32,295 nt of DNA from Eubacteriales bacterium. GTDB taxonomy: Bacteria > Bacillota > Clostridia > Lachnospirales > Lachnospiraceae. This document shows, in pieces, positions 14,925 to 23,348 of this stretch (its first letter is position 1; each line of letters starts with the position of its first letter). Location of the stretch: contig JAUNHC010000055.1 of the NCBI GenBank assembly GCA_030524175.1, positions 1-32,295 of the forward strand, read 5' to 3'. The translations under genes and the position numbers were made by a program. Below the pieces are notes generated by a model, which did not search any database, was not told the origin of the DNA, and was given only the letters and a program-made list of their open reading frames with translations.

Positions 14925-15072
14925 TATGACAGGGATATTCAGAATTACGGTTTCGTGTTTTGTTTCTGGTATCCTTATGGTTCTGAAGAGGGGATGAGAA
15001 TTATATGTCTCTGCTGCAGTGATCAGAGGCATACTTCAAAAAGGGTATAAATGAAATAAGGAGGACATTATT

Positions 15073-15927
15073 ATGAAATTCACGAAAATGCAAGGGATCG
15101 GAAACGATTATGTATATGTAAACTGCTTCAAAGAAACAGTGAAGGACCCGTACAAGGTTGCAAGATTTGTCAGCGACCGCCATTTCGGTATCGGGTCGGA
15201 TGGTCTAATTCTCATCAAACCGTCGGATGTGGCAGACTGCGAGATGGATATGTACAATCTGGACGGTTCCCAGGGAGCCATGTGCGGCAATGGTATCCGC
15301 TGTGTGGCAAAGTATGTATACGACTATGGCATCGTAAATAAAACAAGCATCAGCGTAGCCACGAAAAGCGGCATCAAATACCTGGATCTGTCTATCCGGG
15401 ACGGCAAGGTATCAATGGTCAGAGTCAATATGGGTTCTCCGATCCTGCTGGCCAAGCAGATACCCGTGGTGGCAGAAACGGAACAAGTCATCGATGCACC
15501 CCTTGAAGTTGACGGCACTACATACCACATCACAGCCGTGTCCATGGGAAATCCCCATGCCATTGTCTACATGGACGATATCGACACACTGGAAATTGAA
15601 AAAGTGGGACCATCCTTTGAGAACCATCTGTTCTTCCCGGACAGGGTAAACACAGAATTTGTGAAGGTAATCGATGATCACACTGTACAGATGCGGGTGT
15701 GGGAACGAGGCTCCGGGGAAACCATGGCCTGCGGAACCGGTGCTTGTGCTGTGGCTGTTGCCTCCATCCTCAACGGCCATGTGGACGTAGACTCCCCTGT
15801 GACAGTGAAGCTTCTGGGCGGTGATCTTCAGATTTTCTGGAGCCGTCAGGACAATCAGGTGTATATGACCGGACCTGCTGCCACAGTATTTGACGGGGAG
15901 ATCGACCTATCTCATTTAGGGGAATAA
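15073..15927 (+). CDS. dapF: Diaminopimelate epimerase
   Basis: DapF converts LL-diaminopimelate to the meso form in the cytoplasm, the precursor of lysine and of the peptidoglycan cross-link. The 284-residue protein has the MQGIGNDYVYV start and two symmetric halves, each giving one catalytic cysteine: Cys71 in DGSQGAMCGNGIRC and Cys220 in GSGETMACGTGAC, the thiol pair that acts as acid and base. NPHAIVYMDD lies between them. AAGGAGG precedes the ATG by 8 nt. It stands alone, after the long inverted-repeat element, and has its own terminator. Confidence 0.97.
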   Translation: MKFTKMQGIGNDYVYVNCFKETVKDPYKVARFVSDRHFGIGSDGLILIKPSDVADCEMDMYNLDGSQGAMCGNGIRCVAKYVYDYGIVNKTSISVATKSGIKYLDLSIRDGKVSMVRVNMGSPILLAKQIPVVAETEQVIDAPLEVDGTTYHITAVSMGNPHAIVYMDDIDTLEIEKVGPSFENHLFFPDRVNTEFVKVIDDHTVQMRVWERGSGETMACGTGACAVAVASILNGHVDVDSPVTVKLLGGDLQIFWSRQDNQVYMTGPAATVFDGEIDLSHLGE

Positions 15928-15977
15928 GAAAGAAATCCAGCTGTGGACAGCCGTGGCTGAATAACATACAGACAAAG

Positions 15978-16026
15978 ACCGCGGGATATGTAATGTGTTC
16001 TATTTATACATTACGTATCCCGCGGT
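15978..16026. terminator. Terminator between dapF and the GH95 gene
   Basis: A 19-bp stem (15978-15996 with 16008-16026, one G-U pair in plus-strand RNA) has an 11-nt loop and is followed by TTTTT on the plus strand. It ends 9 bp before the GH95 stop codon, so it can also stop that converging transcript, whose tail is less U-rich. Confidence 0.85.
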
Positions 16027-16034
16027 TTTTATAT

Positions 16035-18284
16035 TTAAATCATGAATTTATATACTTTCTTCTGTCCTGATCCAATAAAAATACTCTCTATCTCTTTATT
16101 CTTTTCCAGATACCCCACAAAATCATGCTCTGCCCGGAATTCCACTTCCACATTTCCATTCTCCCACTTTATATCTGCTGTCAAGCCGCCCCGTACCTTA
16201 AGGCCGAAAGCCCTGCCTTTGATCCAGCAGGAAGGACAGGCAGGCATAATACGTATAGTATCTCCATGACTTTGAATGAGCATTTCTGCAATACCCGCTG
16301 TCAATCCTGTATTGCCGTCCAGTTCATATACATCAGCAAAAGCCGAAGCACCTCGGGTAGGCGGATGGATGATCATGTGATTTGGGGCTTTCAGCTTATC
16401 GATCATAGTACGCATATGCCTGTACGCCTGCTCTCCATCCTGAAGCCTTGTACTGTATAGAAGCAGGAGTGCTCTGGCCCACCCGGTATCTTCCCAGTTT
16501 TTCTCAGGAGTGATTTTTCTTTCAATACTCTTTTGGGCTGCCGCTGCCAATTCGGGAGTCTCCTTCGGTGTAATCTGACAAAAAGGATACAAGCCAAGAA
16601 GATGACTGGTATGACGGTGCTGGATATCCGCCTCTTTATGGTTCTGCATCCACTCTCCCAGTGTTCCGTCCGCATTCATAGGATAAGGAGGAAGCTTTTC
16701 CCTCTGTTCTGCCACCAGGCGTACCCTGTCATCTTCAATCCCCAGAATATCACAGATTTTCAGAAAAACAGTATATAGCTCTCTTATCAACAAGACCTCA
16801 TAGGTACAGCCTATTTCCAGATAATGCACTTTGTTGTCTTCTCCTATAAAGCTGTTCTCCGGTGAAATGGAGGGTCCTGTCAAATACATTCCTGTTGTGT
16901 TGTCCCAAAACACATATTCTGTAAAAAAATCCACAGCTTTTGAAATCACCGGAAATACTTGTTTTTCCAGAAATTCTCTGTCTCTTGTAAACTGATAATG
17001 TTCCCATAAGTGTGTGGCAACCCATAATCCGCCCGTGGGGCAGGGCGATATTGGGCGGTCCCAGTAGGGAGCCGTATAAGCCCAGGCATTGGAAACAAGC
17101 TCCGCTGCCCACCCCGCTCTGCCATATGACTCTTTTGCAGTAATTTCTCCTGACCTTACTAAGTCTTCCTCTACCCAACGGAATAAAGGACGGACACAGT
17201 CAGAAAGCCCTGTCACCTCTGCCGGCCAGTAATTCATCTGTGTGTTAATATCCAGATGCATATCACAGGTCCATCCGATACGGCTGGCTACATTATCATT
17301 CCACACTCCCTGTAAATGTGCAGGAAGCATAGAATCCTCCCGGGAGGAAGCCAGCAGAAGATATCTGCCGTATTGATACAGACGCGCAATCTCATCCCCA
17401 TAATTGTCTGTGGTTTCCACTTCCAAAGATGACTGCCTCATATAATGGCTGAAATCCTTAATGTGCTCCTCCTTCCAGCCTTGATAATCCGGTATTTCTC
17501 GGCCTGTAATCCCTCTTTTTACTTTTGAACAAAGTTCCATAAAATCCAGACCGGATTTCTTATAATCCGTCTCCATGGAAATTCTTAAAATCACCCAGCC
17601 AGCATCCCTGATTTCCCATTTATGGGAATTCCAAACGCAAACACCATCTGTCCACACCCGGACTCCCCCGGCCAGCCGCACTCCCGTTCTTCCATCACTG
17701 TGCATCGTCTCAAGAGCTCTTGTATGAAAAAGAATGCCCTGCTTCAAATATTGAATTTCTCCTGCCTGTACCTCTGGAAAAAACTGAATGCTAAAATCTG
17801 CCCGCCTTCCATGCATCTGCCCTTTATAGAAAAAAGCATTCCGGGGATGAGAGGCAAAACATTCTGCTTCATAGTCTCCTTCTTCTCCTTTAAGCTCGGT
17901 TAGAGCGCTTCCCATCCCTGTTTCCATCTCAAGGGTTCTTTTATAGCTCTCCACCGAGTTCACTTCCGCCCCTGACCTCTCAAGAATGACTTTTCCTACC
18001 GGAAGATTGGTTCCGTAGTTCTCTCGCCGGCCAATAAAACGTTTCTGTATTTCCTCTGCCTGGTAATACTCTCCTGACCTGACCTTTTCTCTCATAAGCG
18101 CAAAACTGCCGGAGGCTTCCACCTGATTTCCAAACACGCCCGGCTCACCGCTGTAAAATGTATTATGAGACAAATTTATTTCTTCTCTGTAGGGATTAAA
18201 GGTCACCATTGCCCCTAAATGGCCGTTCCCGAAAGGATAGGACTCCTTCCATGTTTCTCCCCATCTTTTGTCACTGATAATCAT
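16035..18284 (-). CDS. GH95 family glycoside hydrolase (alpha-L-fucosidase or alpha-L-galactosidase)
   Basis: GH95 enzymes are inverting exo-glycosidases that remove terminal L-fucose or L-galactose from glycans. The 749-residue protein has the N-terminal beta domain (YPFGNGHLGAMV at 16-27), the helical barrel, and the C-terminal beta domain. Catalytic-region motifs are DINTQMNYWPAE (345-356), SISPEN with Glu476 as likely acid, HRHTSHLLGLYP (556-567), and LDGNTG with Asp656. The first Asn of the family's usual N-I-N is Asp345 here. There is no signal peptide, so it acts in the cytoplasm on imported oligosaccharide. The ATG overlaps the regulator stop by 14 bp and has GGAAGG 9 nt upstream. As last gene of the sensor-importer operon it probably defines the substrate, a small fucosylated or galactosylated glycan. 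Confidence 0.93.
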   Translation of the reverse strand: MIISDKRWGETWKESYPFGNGHLGAMVTFNPYREEINLSHNTFYSGEPGVFGNQVEASGSFALMREKVRSGEYYQAEEIQKRFIGRRENYGTNLPVGKVILERSGAEVNSVESYKRTLEMETGMGSALTELKGEEGDYEAECFASHPRNAFFYKGQMHGRRADFSIQFFPEVQAGEIQYLKQGILFHTRALETMHSDGRTGVRLAGGVRVWTDGVCVWNSHKWEIRDAGWVILRISMETDYKKSGLDFMELCSKVKRGITGREIPDYQGWKEEHIKDFSHYMRQSSLEVETTDNYGDEIARLYQYGRYLLLASSREDSMLPAHLQGVWNDNVASRIGWTCDMHLDINTQMNYWPAEVTGLSDCVRPLFRWVEEDLVRSGEITAKESYGRAGWAAELVSNAWAYTAPYWDRPISPCPTGGLWVATHLWEHYQFTRDREFLEKQVFPVISKAVDFFTEYVFWDNTTGMYLTGPSISPENSFIGEDNKVHYLEIGCTYEVLLIRELYTVFLKICDILGIEDDRVRLVAEQREKLPPYPMNADGTLGEWMQNHKEADIQHRHTSHLLGLYPFCQITPKETPELAAAAQKSIERKITPEKNWEDTGWARALLLLYSTRLQDGEQAYRHMRTMIDKLKAPNHMIIHPPTRGASAFADVYELDGNTGLTAGIAEMLIQSHGDTIRIMPACPSCWIKGRAFGLKVRGGLTADIKWENGNVEVEFRAEHDFVGYLEKNKEIESIFIGSGQKKVYKFMI

Positions 18285-19770
18285 TATCTTTATCCTTCCT
18301 GTTCTTCATATAAGCGCTTGGAGACATTCCTGTACAATTTTTAAATACCTTGCTGAAATAAAGCTGATCTGTGTATCCAACCCTCTGGGCTACCTCTCTT
18401 AATAAAAGGCCGGAGTCTGTCATCAAAAGCTGTTTTGCAAGATCCATCTTCCTCTCCAGCACATACCGGCTAGGAGTAATTCCTGTCTTTTCTTTAAACA
18501 CAGCCGTAATATATTTATCACTGTACCCAAAAATCCTGTTGAATTCTTTGTAGGATATTTCCTCTGCAAAATGGATATCTAAATATTTCTTAACTGACTC
18601 CGCCAGATTTTCTCCTCTCAGGGAGGCCTTCCCCTTTACCGGACATAAAACAGGAGACAGTTCTAAAAAAAGTTGTTCTTCCAGCTCTGCATATGTATAC
18701 GACTGATATAAAAACTCCATAGCATCGTTTCTCTGATTTAATACAGGACTTTCGAATATTTCACGAAGCTGGGTCTGAAGCTCTGCCTGAGATATCTGGT
18801 TTTTCTCCCAGCAGCTGCACCATCCTTTAATCACCTTTCTTAAGTGTTCCTTATTCATGGATGCACAGATATCATCTGACAGACGTCCTACTCCCTCATG
18901 TGCAGGAATCATCTTAAGCATCTTTTCACAGGGATAATCTGTAATTGTATTTTTACCGAAAATAAGTTTAACAGGGATTTCACAGTACATTTCCCTCAAC
19001 ATGCTGTAAATACCGTCCCCCCGCACTCCTTTTCTGCTGTAACACACAGTAAGAAAACACTCTTTTGACTGTAGATGTAACCACATTTCTTCTGCCGCAT
19101 CGGATATATGATTCCAGTGAGGAACTGCTCCAGGAATCATAAACAAATAACTGTTGGCATAATGTCCCGGATAACAGAAGATGTGTTTCCCCCACTTTTC
19201 CTCCATATCTGACAGGAACCCAAAATCTGTTTCTCTGATTATATCAGCCGCAGGATGTATCTCATAGAAACCACTTCTCCCCATCGTCCCCCATACTGCA
19301 ATCACAGCCATATAATATATTTCGGAATGTAAAGATTTCTCGTCCCGGCTGCCATTGATCAGGTTCCTGATATTCTCTTTAAGCATCTGCTGCCTATCCT
19401 TTAAAATATCCTTTTTCAGATCCTCCAGCAGCTCTCCCAGTTCCTGAAAATCCACAGGTTTCAGGAGATACCTCACCACACCCATGTCCAGCGCCTTCTG
19501 GGCATACTTAAATTCCCCGTAACCGCTGAGAAGAATAAATCTTGCCTGTGTCCCTTGCTTTTTCGCCGCTTCTATCATTTCCAGACCGTCCATCTGCGGC
19601 ATCACAATATCAGATATCACAATGTCAGGACAAAATGTCTTTATTTTTTCCAATGCCTCAATTCCGTCATAGGCCTGTGCTACAACCTGGAAACCGTCTC
19701 CCAATTGTTCTATCCCTCTTTTCACAGAACGCAGGATTACCGGCTCATCCTCAACAATGATTATTGACAC
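18271..19770 (-). CDS. YesN-type response regulator with AraC DNA-binding domain
   Basis: This is the transcription activator of the adjacent kinase. The 499-residue protein has an N-terminal receiver domain (1-120; acidic VEDEP at 6-10, phospho-acceptor Asp54 in ISDIVMP, Lys104 in LLKPVDF), a long middle segment without recognised motifs, and a C-terminal AraC-type double helix-turn-helix (about 395-490) with FGYSDKYITAVFKEKTGITPSRY and VGYTDQLYFSKVFKNCTGMSPSAY. I chose the GTG at 19770 because GAGGAG precedes it and the receiver begins there; a TTG at 19782 would overlap the kinase gene. It begins 1 nt after the kinase stop, so it is translationally coupled. Confidence 0.93.
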   Translation of the reverse strand: MSIIIVEDEPVILRSVKRGIEQLGDGFQVVAQAYDGIEALEKIKTFCPDIVISDIVMPQMDGLEMIEAAKKQGTQARFILLSGYGEFKYAQKALDMGVVRYLLKPVDFQELGELLEDLKKDILKDRQQMLKENIRNLINGSRDEKSLHSEIYYMAVIAVWGTMGRSGFYEIHPAADIIRETDFGFLSDMEEKWGKHIFCYPGHYANSYLFMIPGAVPHWNHISDAAEEMWLHLQSKECFLTVCYSRKGVRGDGIYSMLREMYCEIPVKLIFGKNTITDYPCEKMLKMIPAHEGVGRLSDDICASMNKEHLRKVIKGWCSCWEKNQISQAELQTQLREIFESPVLNQRNDAMEFLYQSYTYAELEEQLFLELSPVLCPVKGKASLRGENLAESVKKYLDIHFAEEISYKEFNRIFGYSDKYITAVFKEKTGITPSRYVLERKMDLAKQLLMTDSGLLLREVAQRVGYTDQLYFSKVFKNCTGMSPSAYMKNRKDKDNDYQ

Positions 19771-19771
19771 C

Positions 19772-21574
19772 TTACTCCTCAATGATCACACCACCAATCT
19801 CCACAACCGTCCACTCCTCTTCCTTCCTGATATTCCAGTAAGCATCCTCTCCGTATTGTATATATAATCTTTTCAAGGTGTTCTCTAATCCCAGACCAGT
19901 AGGTTCTGACTGCTCTGTTTCTTCTGAAGGATTTGAAAACGTTTGAATGAATGACTGATAATGATGACGAATACGCTGAACCTGTTCTTCCTCAAAGGGT
20001 TTCCCATTATTTTTCACCAAAAACCGCCAGTTATCCCCTTCTCTTCTTGATATCACGGAAATCTCCCACTTATAAGAGCGTGAAACAAATGCATGCTTAA
20101 AACAATTTTCCAACACAGGCTGAAAGGATAATTTTGGTACTTTACAGTATTTCAGTTTTTCATCCATATCCCAACTCACCTCCACCTGATCCTCATAACG
20201 CATTTCCATGATCAGCAGATAATTTTTGATATTCTCAATTTCCTGATAAAAATCCACCAGGTTATGTTCATACTTAATGGAATACCGCAAAAGCTGTGCC
20301 AGTCCCCTGGTCATCTGATATACTCTTTCACTGCCGTCCTCCTGACCGCAGGCACCTATAACTGTCAGGGCATTATAGAGAAAATGCGGATTAAGCTGGG
20401 CCTCCATTCTGTCAATATGAGCTTTGACCGCTCGTTTACGTATTTCCACCATAGAGCGGTTCTGCTCTCTGATTTGGTTGAGGATATCTTCAATCCCTGC
20501 AGAAAGGGCAGTGACCTCATTGGACTCTGCTTTTATATCCAGATGGATTTCCTCGTCCATCTGCAGCATATACAACTTATTTTTCAATTCCCGCAGGGGT
20601 CTTGTCATACTTTTGGTGAGCAGATACAAAAAAGCCAGAACAGTCAGCAATGAAATGCACAGAAAAAGAAACATCATACGTTTCAGCCCATTCATCTGCC
20701 TGTCCAGATATGCCAGATTCCGCACCATCACTAAAGTCCATCCTGTCATTGGTGAGCTATGTCTGCATATCAGGGTACTTCCTCCAAAATATTCATAGGA
20801 CTCCCCTTGTGTTCCGGCTATTCCCCTTGACTCTCCCATCTCTATTAAATCATCTTCCCCCAACTTATATACCGTCTCCCCATTTTCATCGAGGATAAAT
20901 ATTGCATATTCATCTGGAAATTCCGAAAGTGTGAGCATTTCATTCAGTTCTTCTTCCCCCTGGCTTATTTCCAGAACTCCGAATATCTCAAAATTATTTC
21001 GTACTGGCCGTATAATAGAAATAGCAGTCTGATCTCCCACAGTCCATTCGTCTTTATGAGGAGATTGGTATTTCACATAAGCCTTTGTCTCCATACCTTC
21101 CATAATTCTTTCAAAAGAACGTATCTGGTCTTTGGTCACCTGGGCTCTGTCATAGGGACTGACCTGCATATACACTCCCATATTATCAAGATAACGTGTA
21201 ACAAAATGAATGTTTGTCCCCAGTTCCTCACTTACAAGGTTAGAAATAAGAAGATTATTTACTTCTGAATGAATAGCCGGATTCTTCAAAAAATAATTCT
21301 CTTCCCCCTCCGGAATCTCTTCTGCGATTTCCAGAAAATCAGAGGATGCAACTATTTTTTTCGCCACATTATCAAGGCCTTTAAGCCTGTCATCCAGACG
21401 TGTGTGCAGGGTGGTAAGGGACTCCATAGAATTCTTTTCCACGCTTTCTTTCAGAACCCTGGAATCATGACGATAGAAAAAAAGAACGCAAAAAAGCAGA
21501 AGCACCAGAATTACTGATGCCACCTCAAGATATAACCGATAATGATAGGATATCTGCTTTTTCACCTTTCTCAC
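19772..21574 (-). CDS. YesM-type sensor histidine kinase
   Basis: This is a membrane sensor kinase for an extracellular sugar signal. From the GTG at 21574 it is 600 residues: a first helix (about 14-34), an extracellular sensor domain of about 260 residues, a second helix (about 299-320), a HAMP linker (TKSMTRPLRELKNKL), the LytS/YesM-type kinase box with His397 in LNPHFLYN, and an ATPase domain with LENCFKHAF and GLGLENTL. This GTG overlaps the upstream permease stop as GTGA. A second GTG at 21565 is a close alternative. A longer frame to 21673 would overlap the permease by about 100 bp and is rejected. YesMN pairs typically switch on their own glycan-uptake genes. Confidence 0.93.
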   Translation of the reverse strand: MRKVKKQISYHYRLYLEVASVILVLLLFCVLFFYRHDSRVLKESVEKNSMESLTTLHTRLDDRLKGLDNVAKKIVASSDFLEIAEEIPEGEENYFLKNPAIHSEVNNLLISNLVSEELGTNIHFVTRYLDNMGVYMQVSPYDRAQVTKDQIRSFERIMEGMETKAYVKYQSPHKDEWTVGDQTAISIIRPVRNNFEIFGVLEISQGEEELNEMLTLSEFPDEYAIFILDENGETVYKLGEDDLIEMGESRGIAGTQGESYEYFGGSTLICRHSSPMTGWTLVMVRNLAYLDRQMNGLKRMMFLFLCISLLTVLAFLYLLTKSMTRPLRELKNKLYMLQMDEEIHLDIKAESNEVTALSAGIEDILNQIREQNRSMVEIRKRAVKAHIDRMEAQLNPHFLYNALTVIGACGQEDGSERVYQMTRGLAQLLRYSIKYEHNLVDFYQEIENIKNYLLIMEMRYEDQVEVSWDMDEKLKYCKVPKLSFQPVLENCFKHAFVSRSYKWEISVISRREGDNWRFLVKNNGKPFEEEQVQRIRHHYQSFIQTFSNPSEETEQSEPTGLGLENTLKRLYIQYGEDAYWNIRKEEEWTVVEIGGVIIEE

Positions 21575-22395
21575 CCTTTCACGGCTCCTGCTGTCATTCC
21601 CTCGATCACATATTTCTGTGCACAAAAATATACAACCACCACAGGTAAAGAGACTAATACCATATCTGCACATACCAGATTCCAGCTTCTGCTGAACTGA
21701 CCGTAAAAATTATAGACAGACAACGGAAGGGTCCAGTTTGCCGATGAATTTAATAAGTACAAAGGATACTGAAAATCATTCCAAATCCACATAAAAGTTA
21801 GAATTCCCGTGGTAGCAGTCACCGGTTTCAAAAGAGGGAACACTACCCTTGCAAAAAGCCCGATTCCTTTCGCACCGTCCATAGCTGCAGCTTCATCCAG
21901 CTCTCTGGGGATCCCTTTAATAAAGCTTGAAAACAGCATAGAGGAAAACGGGAGATATAAGGCTGCATATAAAGGTATTAAAGAAAATTTATCCCCATAT
22001 ATACCCAGCTGTTTTAGAAGCTGTACTGTGGGCAGAATTGCCATCGGCGCGATAATTCCGAAAGTAAGAAGCCGGCTGATCATTCTGCATCCTTTTGTGT
22101 TTCGCCGCACCAGTATAAAACTTAAAGATGCTGCCATACATAAAATCAATATAACAGATACTACTGAAATCTGTAAACTATTTATAGCCGACCGGAAGAT
22201 TTTTCCTTTTTCCCACACCTCTGAATAATTTTCAAAAAGCCACTCTGTGGGAAGTTCCACACTTAAAATGTTTGCTTCTGCTTTATTCTTAAAAGATGTA
22301 ATTACTACCATTGCAATGGGGTAAAGAAATACAATGCTGAAAGCCCACAGGCAGACTCCAGTAAGAATTCCTTTTCTTCTCTCACTCTTGTTCAT
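21571..22395 (-). CDS. Carbohydrate ABC transporter permease, MalG/LacG type
   Basis: This is one of two membrane subunits of a CUT1-family oligosaccharide importer. The 274-residue protein has six predicted helices and the ATPase-contacting EAA loop DEAAAMDGAKGIGLFARVVFPLLKP at about 185-209. Its ATG overlaps the preceding permease stop as ATGA, and its stop overlaps the kinase GTG. No ATPase is encoded in the locus, so a shared MsmX-type ATPase encoded elsewhere is expected, as is common in Firmicutes CUT1 systems. Confidence 0.94.
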   Translation of the reverse strand: MNKSERRKGILTGVCLWAFSIVFLYPIAMVVITSFKNKAEANILSVELPTEWLFENYSEVWEKGKIFRSAINSLQISVVSVILILCMAASLSFILVRRNTKGCRMISRLLTFGIIAPMAILPTVQLLKQLGIYGDKFSLIPLYAALYLPFSSMLFSSFIKGIPRELDEAAAMDGAKGIGLFARVVFPLLKPVTATTGILTFMWIWNDFQYPLYLLNSSANWTLPLSVYNFYGQFSRSWNLVCADMVLVSLPVVVVYFCAQKYVIEGMTAGAVKG

Positions 22396-23267
22396 TCCAC
22401 ATACTCACACCTTTCCGAATATTTTTGAAACAGTATAGCTACAATTACCAGAATGACAGTAAATACCATATTAATTGCAACTGAATGGGAAAACCTGCCT
22501 GATGCCATCTCGTTCATCATCAGGGTGCCAAAAGTCTCTGTATCATGTCCCGGACCGCCTCCTGTCATCACATACACCAGATCAAACATTTTCAGCCCAT
22601 ATATTAAACTAAAAAGAATATTGACATTTACCGAAGGCATGATCAGAGGCAGGGTGATTTTGCGGAAAAGCTGAAAGCCACTGGCTCCATCCACCTTTGC
22701 GGCCTCAATATAGTCGGAATTCACAGACTGAAGCCCTGCCAATGTAATTACCACTGCATATCCTATATTCCTCCATACCTCTGCAACACAAATAGAAAAT
22801 ACTGCGGGCCACCTTTCTCCCAGCCACGGCTGTATCAGATTTTCAAGTCCCGTTCCCATCAAGATCCCGTTCATAATGCCGTGCCTTGACTCAAATACTG
22901 CATTGAATATCAGACCTACTACCAAAGTGGAAAGCACTGACGGCAGAAAATATACAGTGCGGAGAAGATTGGTGGATTTCATCATCCTTTTATTGAGAGG
23001 CATAGCAAATACAAATCCAAGAACCGTGACTACAACAGTCTTTACGCCGGCAAATATAAGAGTATTGACAAAAGCGGTAGTTAATGTACGTTCCTGCAGA
23101 ATATCTAAGAAATTGCTTAGCCCGGTAAAACTCAGTTTCGTATTATAGGCGCTCCAGTCAGTAAATGCATAGCCAAATCCCACTGTAGAAGGCAGCAGGA
23201 AAAAAACACCAAATACCAAAAGCGGTATGACCATCATATATGCCGGATACATTTTTTTTCTGTTCAT
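22392..23267 (-). CDS. Carbohydrate ABC transporter permease, MalF/LacF type
   Basis: This is the second membrane subunit of the CUT1 importer, 291 residues with about six helices. It has the IEAAKVDGASGFQLFRKITLPLIMPS coupling loop at about 185-210 and the family's YVMTGGGPGHDTETFGTLMMNEMAS loop after it. An AAAGGTGAT ribosome binding site precedes the ATG. It is separated from the upstream binding-protein gene by a hairpin at 23295-23314. Confidence 0.94.
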   Translation of the reverse strand: MNRKKMYPAYMMVIPLLVFGVFFLLPSTVGFGYAFTDWSAYNTKLSFTGLSNFLDILQERTLTTAFVNTLIFAGVKTVVVTVLGFVFAMPLNKRMMKSTNLLRTVYFLPSVLSTLVVGLIFNAVFESRHGIMNGILMGTGLENLIQPWLGERWPAVFSICVAEVWRNIGYAVVITLAGLQSVNSDYIEAAKVDGASGFQLFRKITLPLIMPSVNVNILFSLIYGLKMFDLVYVMTGGGPGHDTETFGTLMMNEMASGRFSHSVAINMVFTVILVIVAILFQKYSERCEYVE

Positions 23268-23294
23268 GTGATCACCTTTCTTTTAAAAGTAAAG

Positions 23295-23314
23295 GGCCCA
23301 TTGTCACATGGGCC
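23295..23314 (-). terminator. Hairpin between sugar-binding protein and permease genes, likely attenuator
   Basis: A perfect 7-bp GGCCCAT/ATGGGCC stem (23295-23301 with 23308-23314) has a 6-nt loop. On the minus strand it is followed by a short T-rich stretch (CTTTACTTTT) and then the permease ribosome binding site. It is placed like the 12172-12200 hairpin, after a binding-protein gene, and would favour excess binding protein. Confidence 0.6.
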
Positions 23315-23348
23315 GCTTCCCTTTCTTCGCATAACCTGATATTTAGTT

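Noticed and set aside
14844-15032. Minus-strand 62-codon frame across the inverted-repeat element
   Set aside because: It runs through one arm of the hairpin and has no ribosome binding site; explained by the element's GC content.
21575-21673. N-terminal extension of the sensor kinase
   Set aside because: It would overlap the permease gene by about 100 bp and adds a Cys-rich stretch foreign to the family; the GTGA junction at 21574 is the better start.
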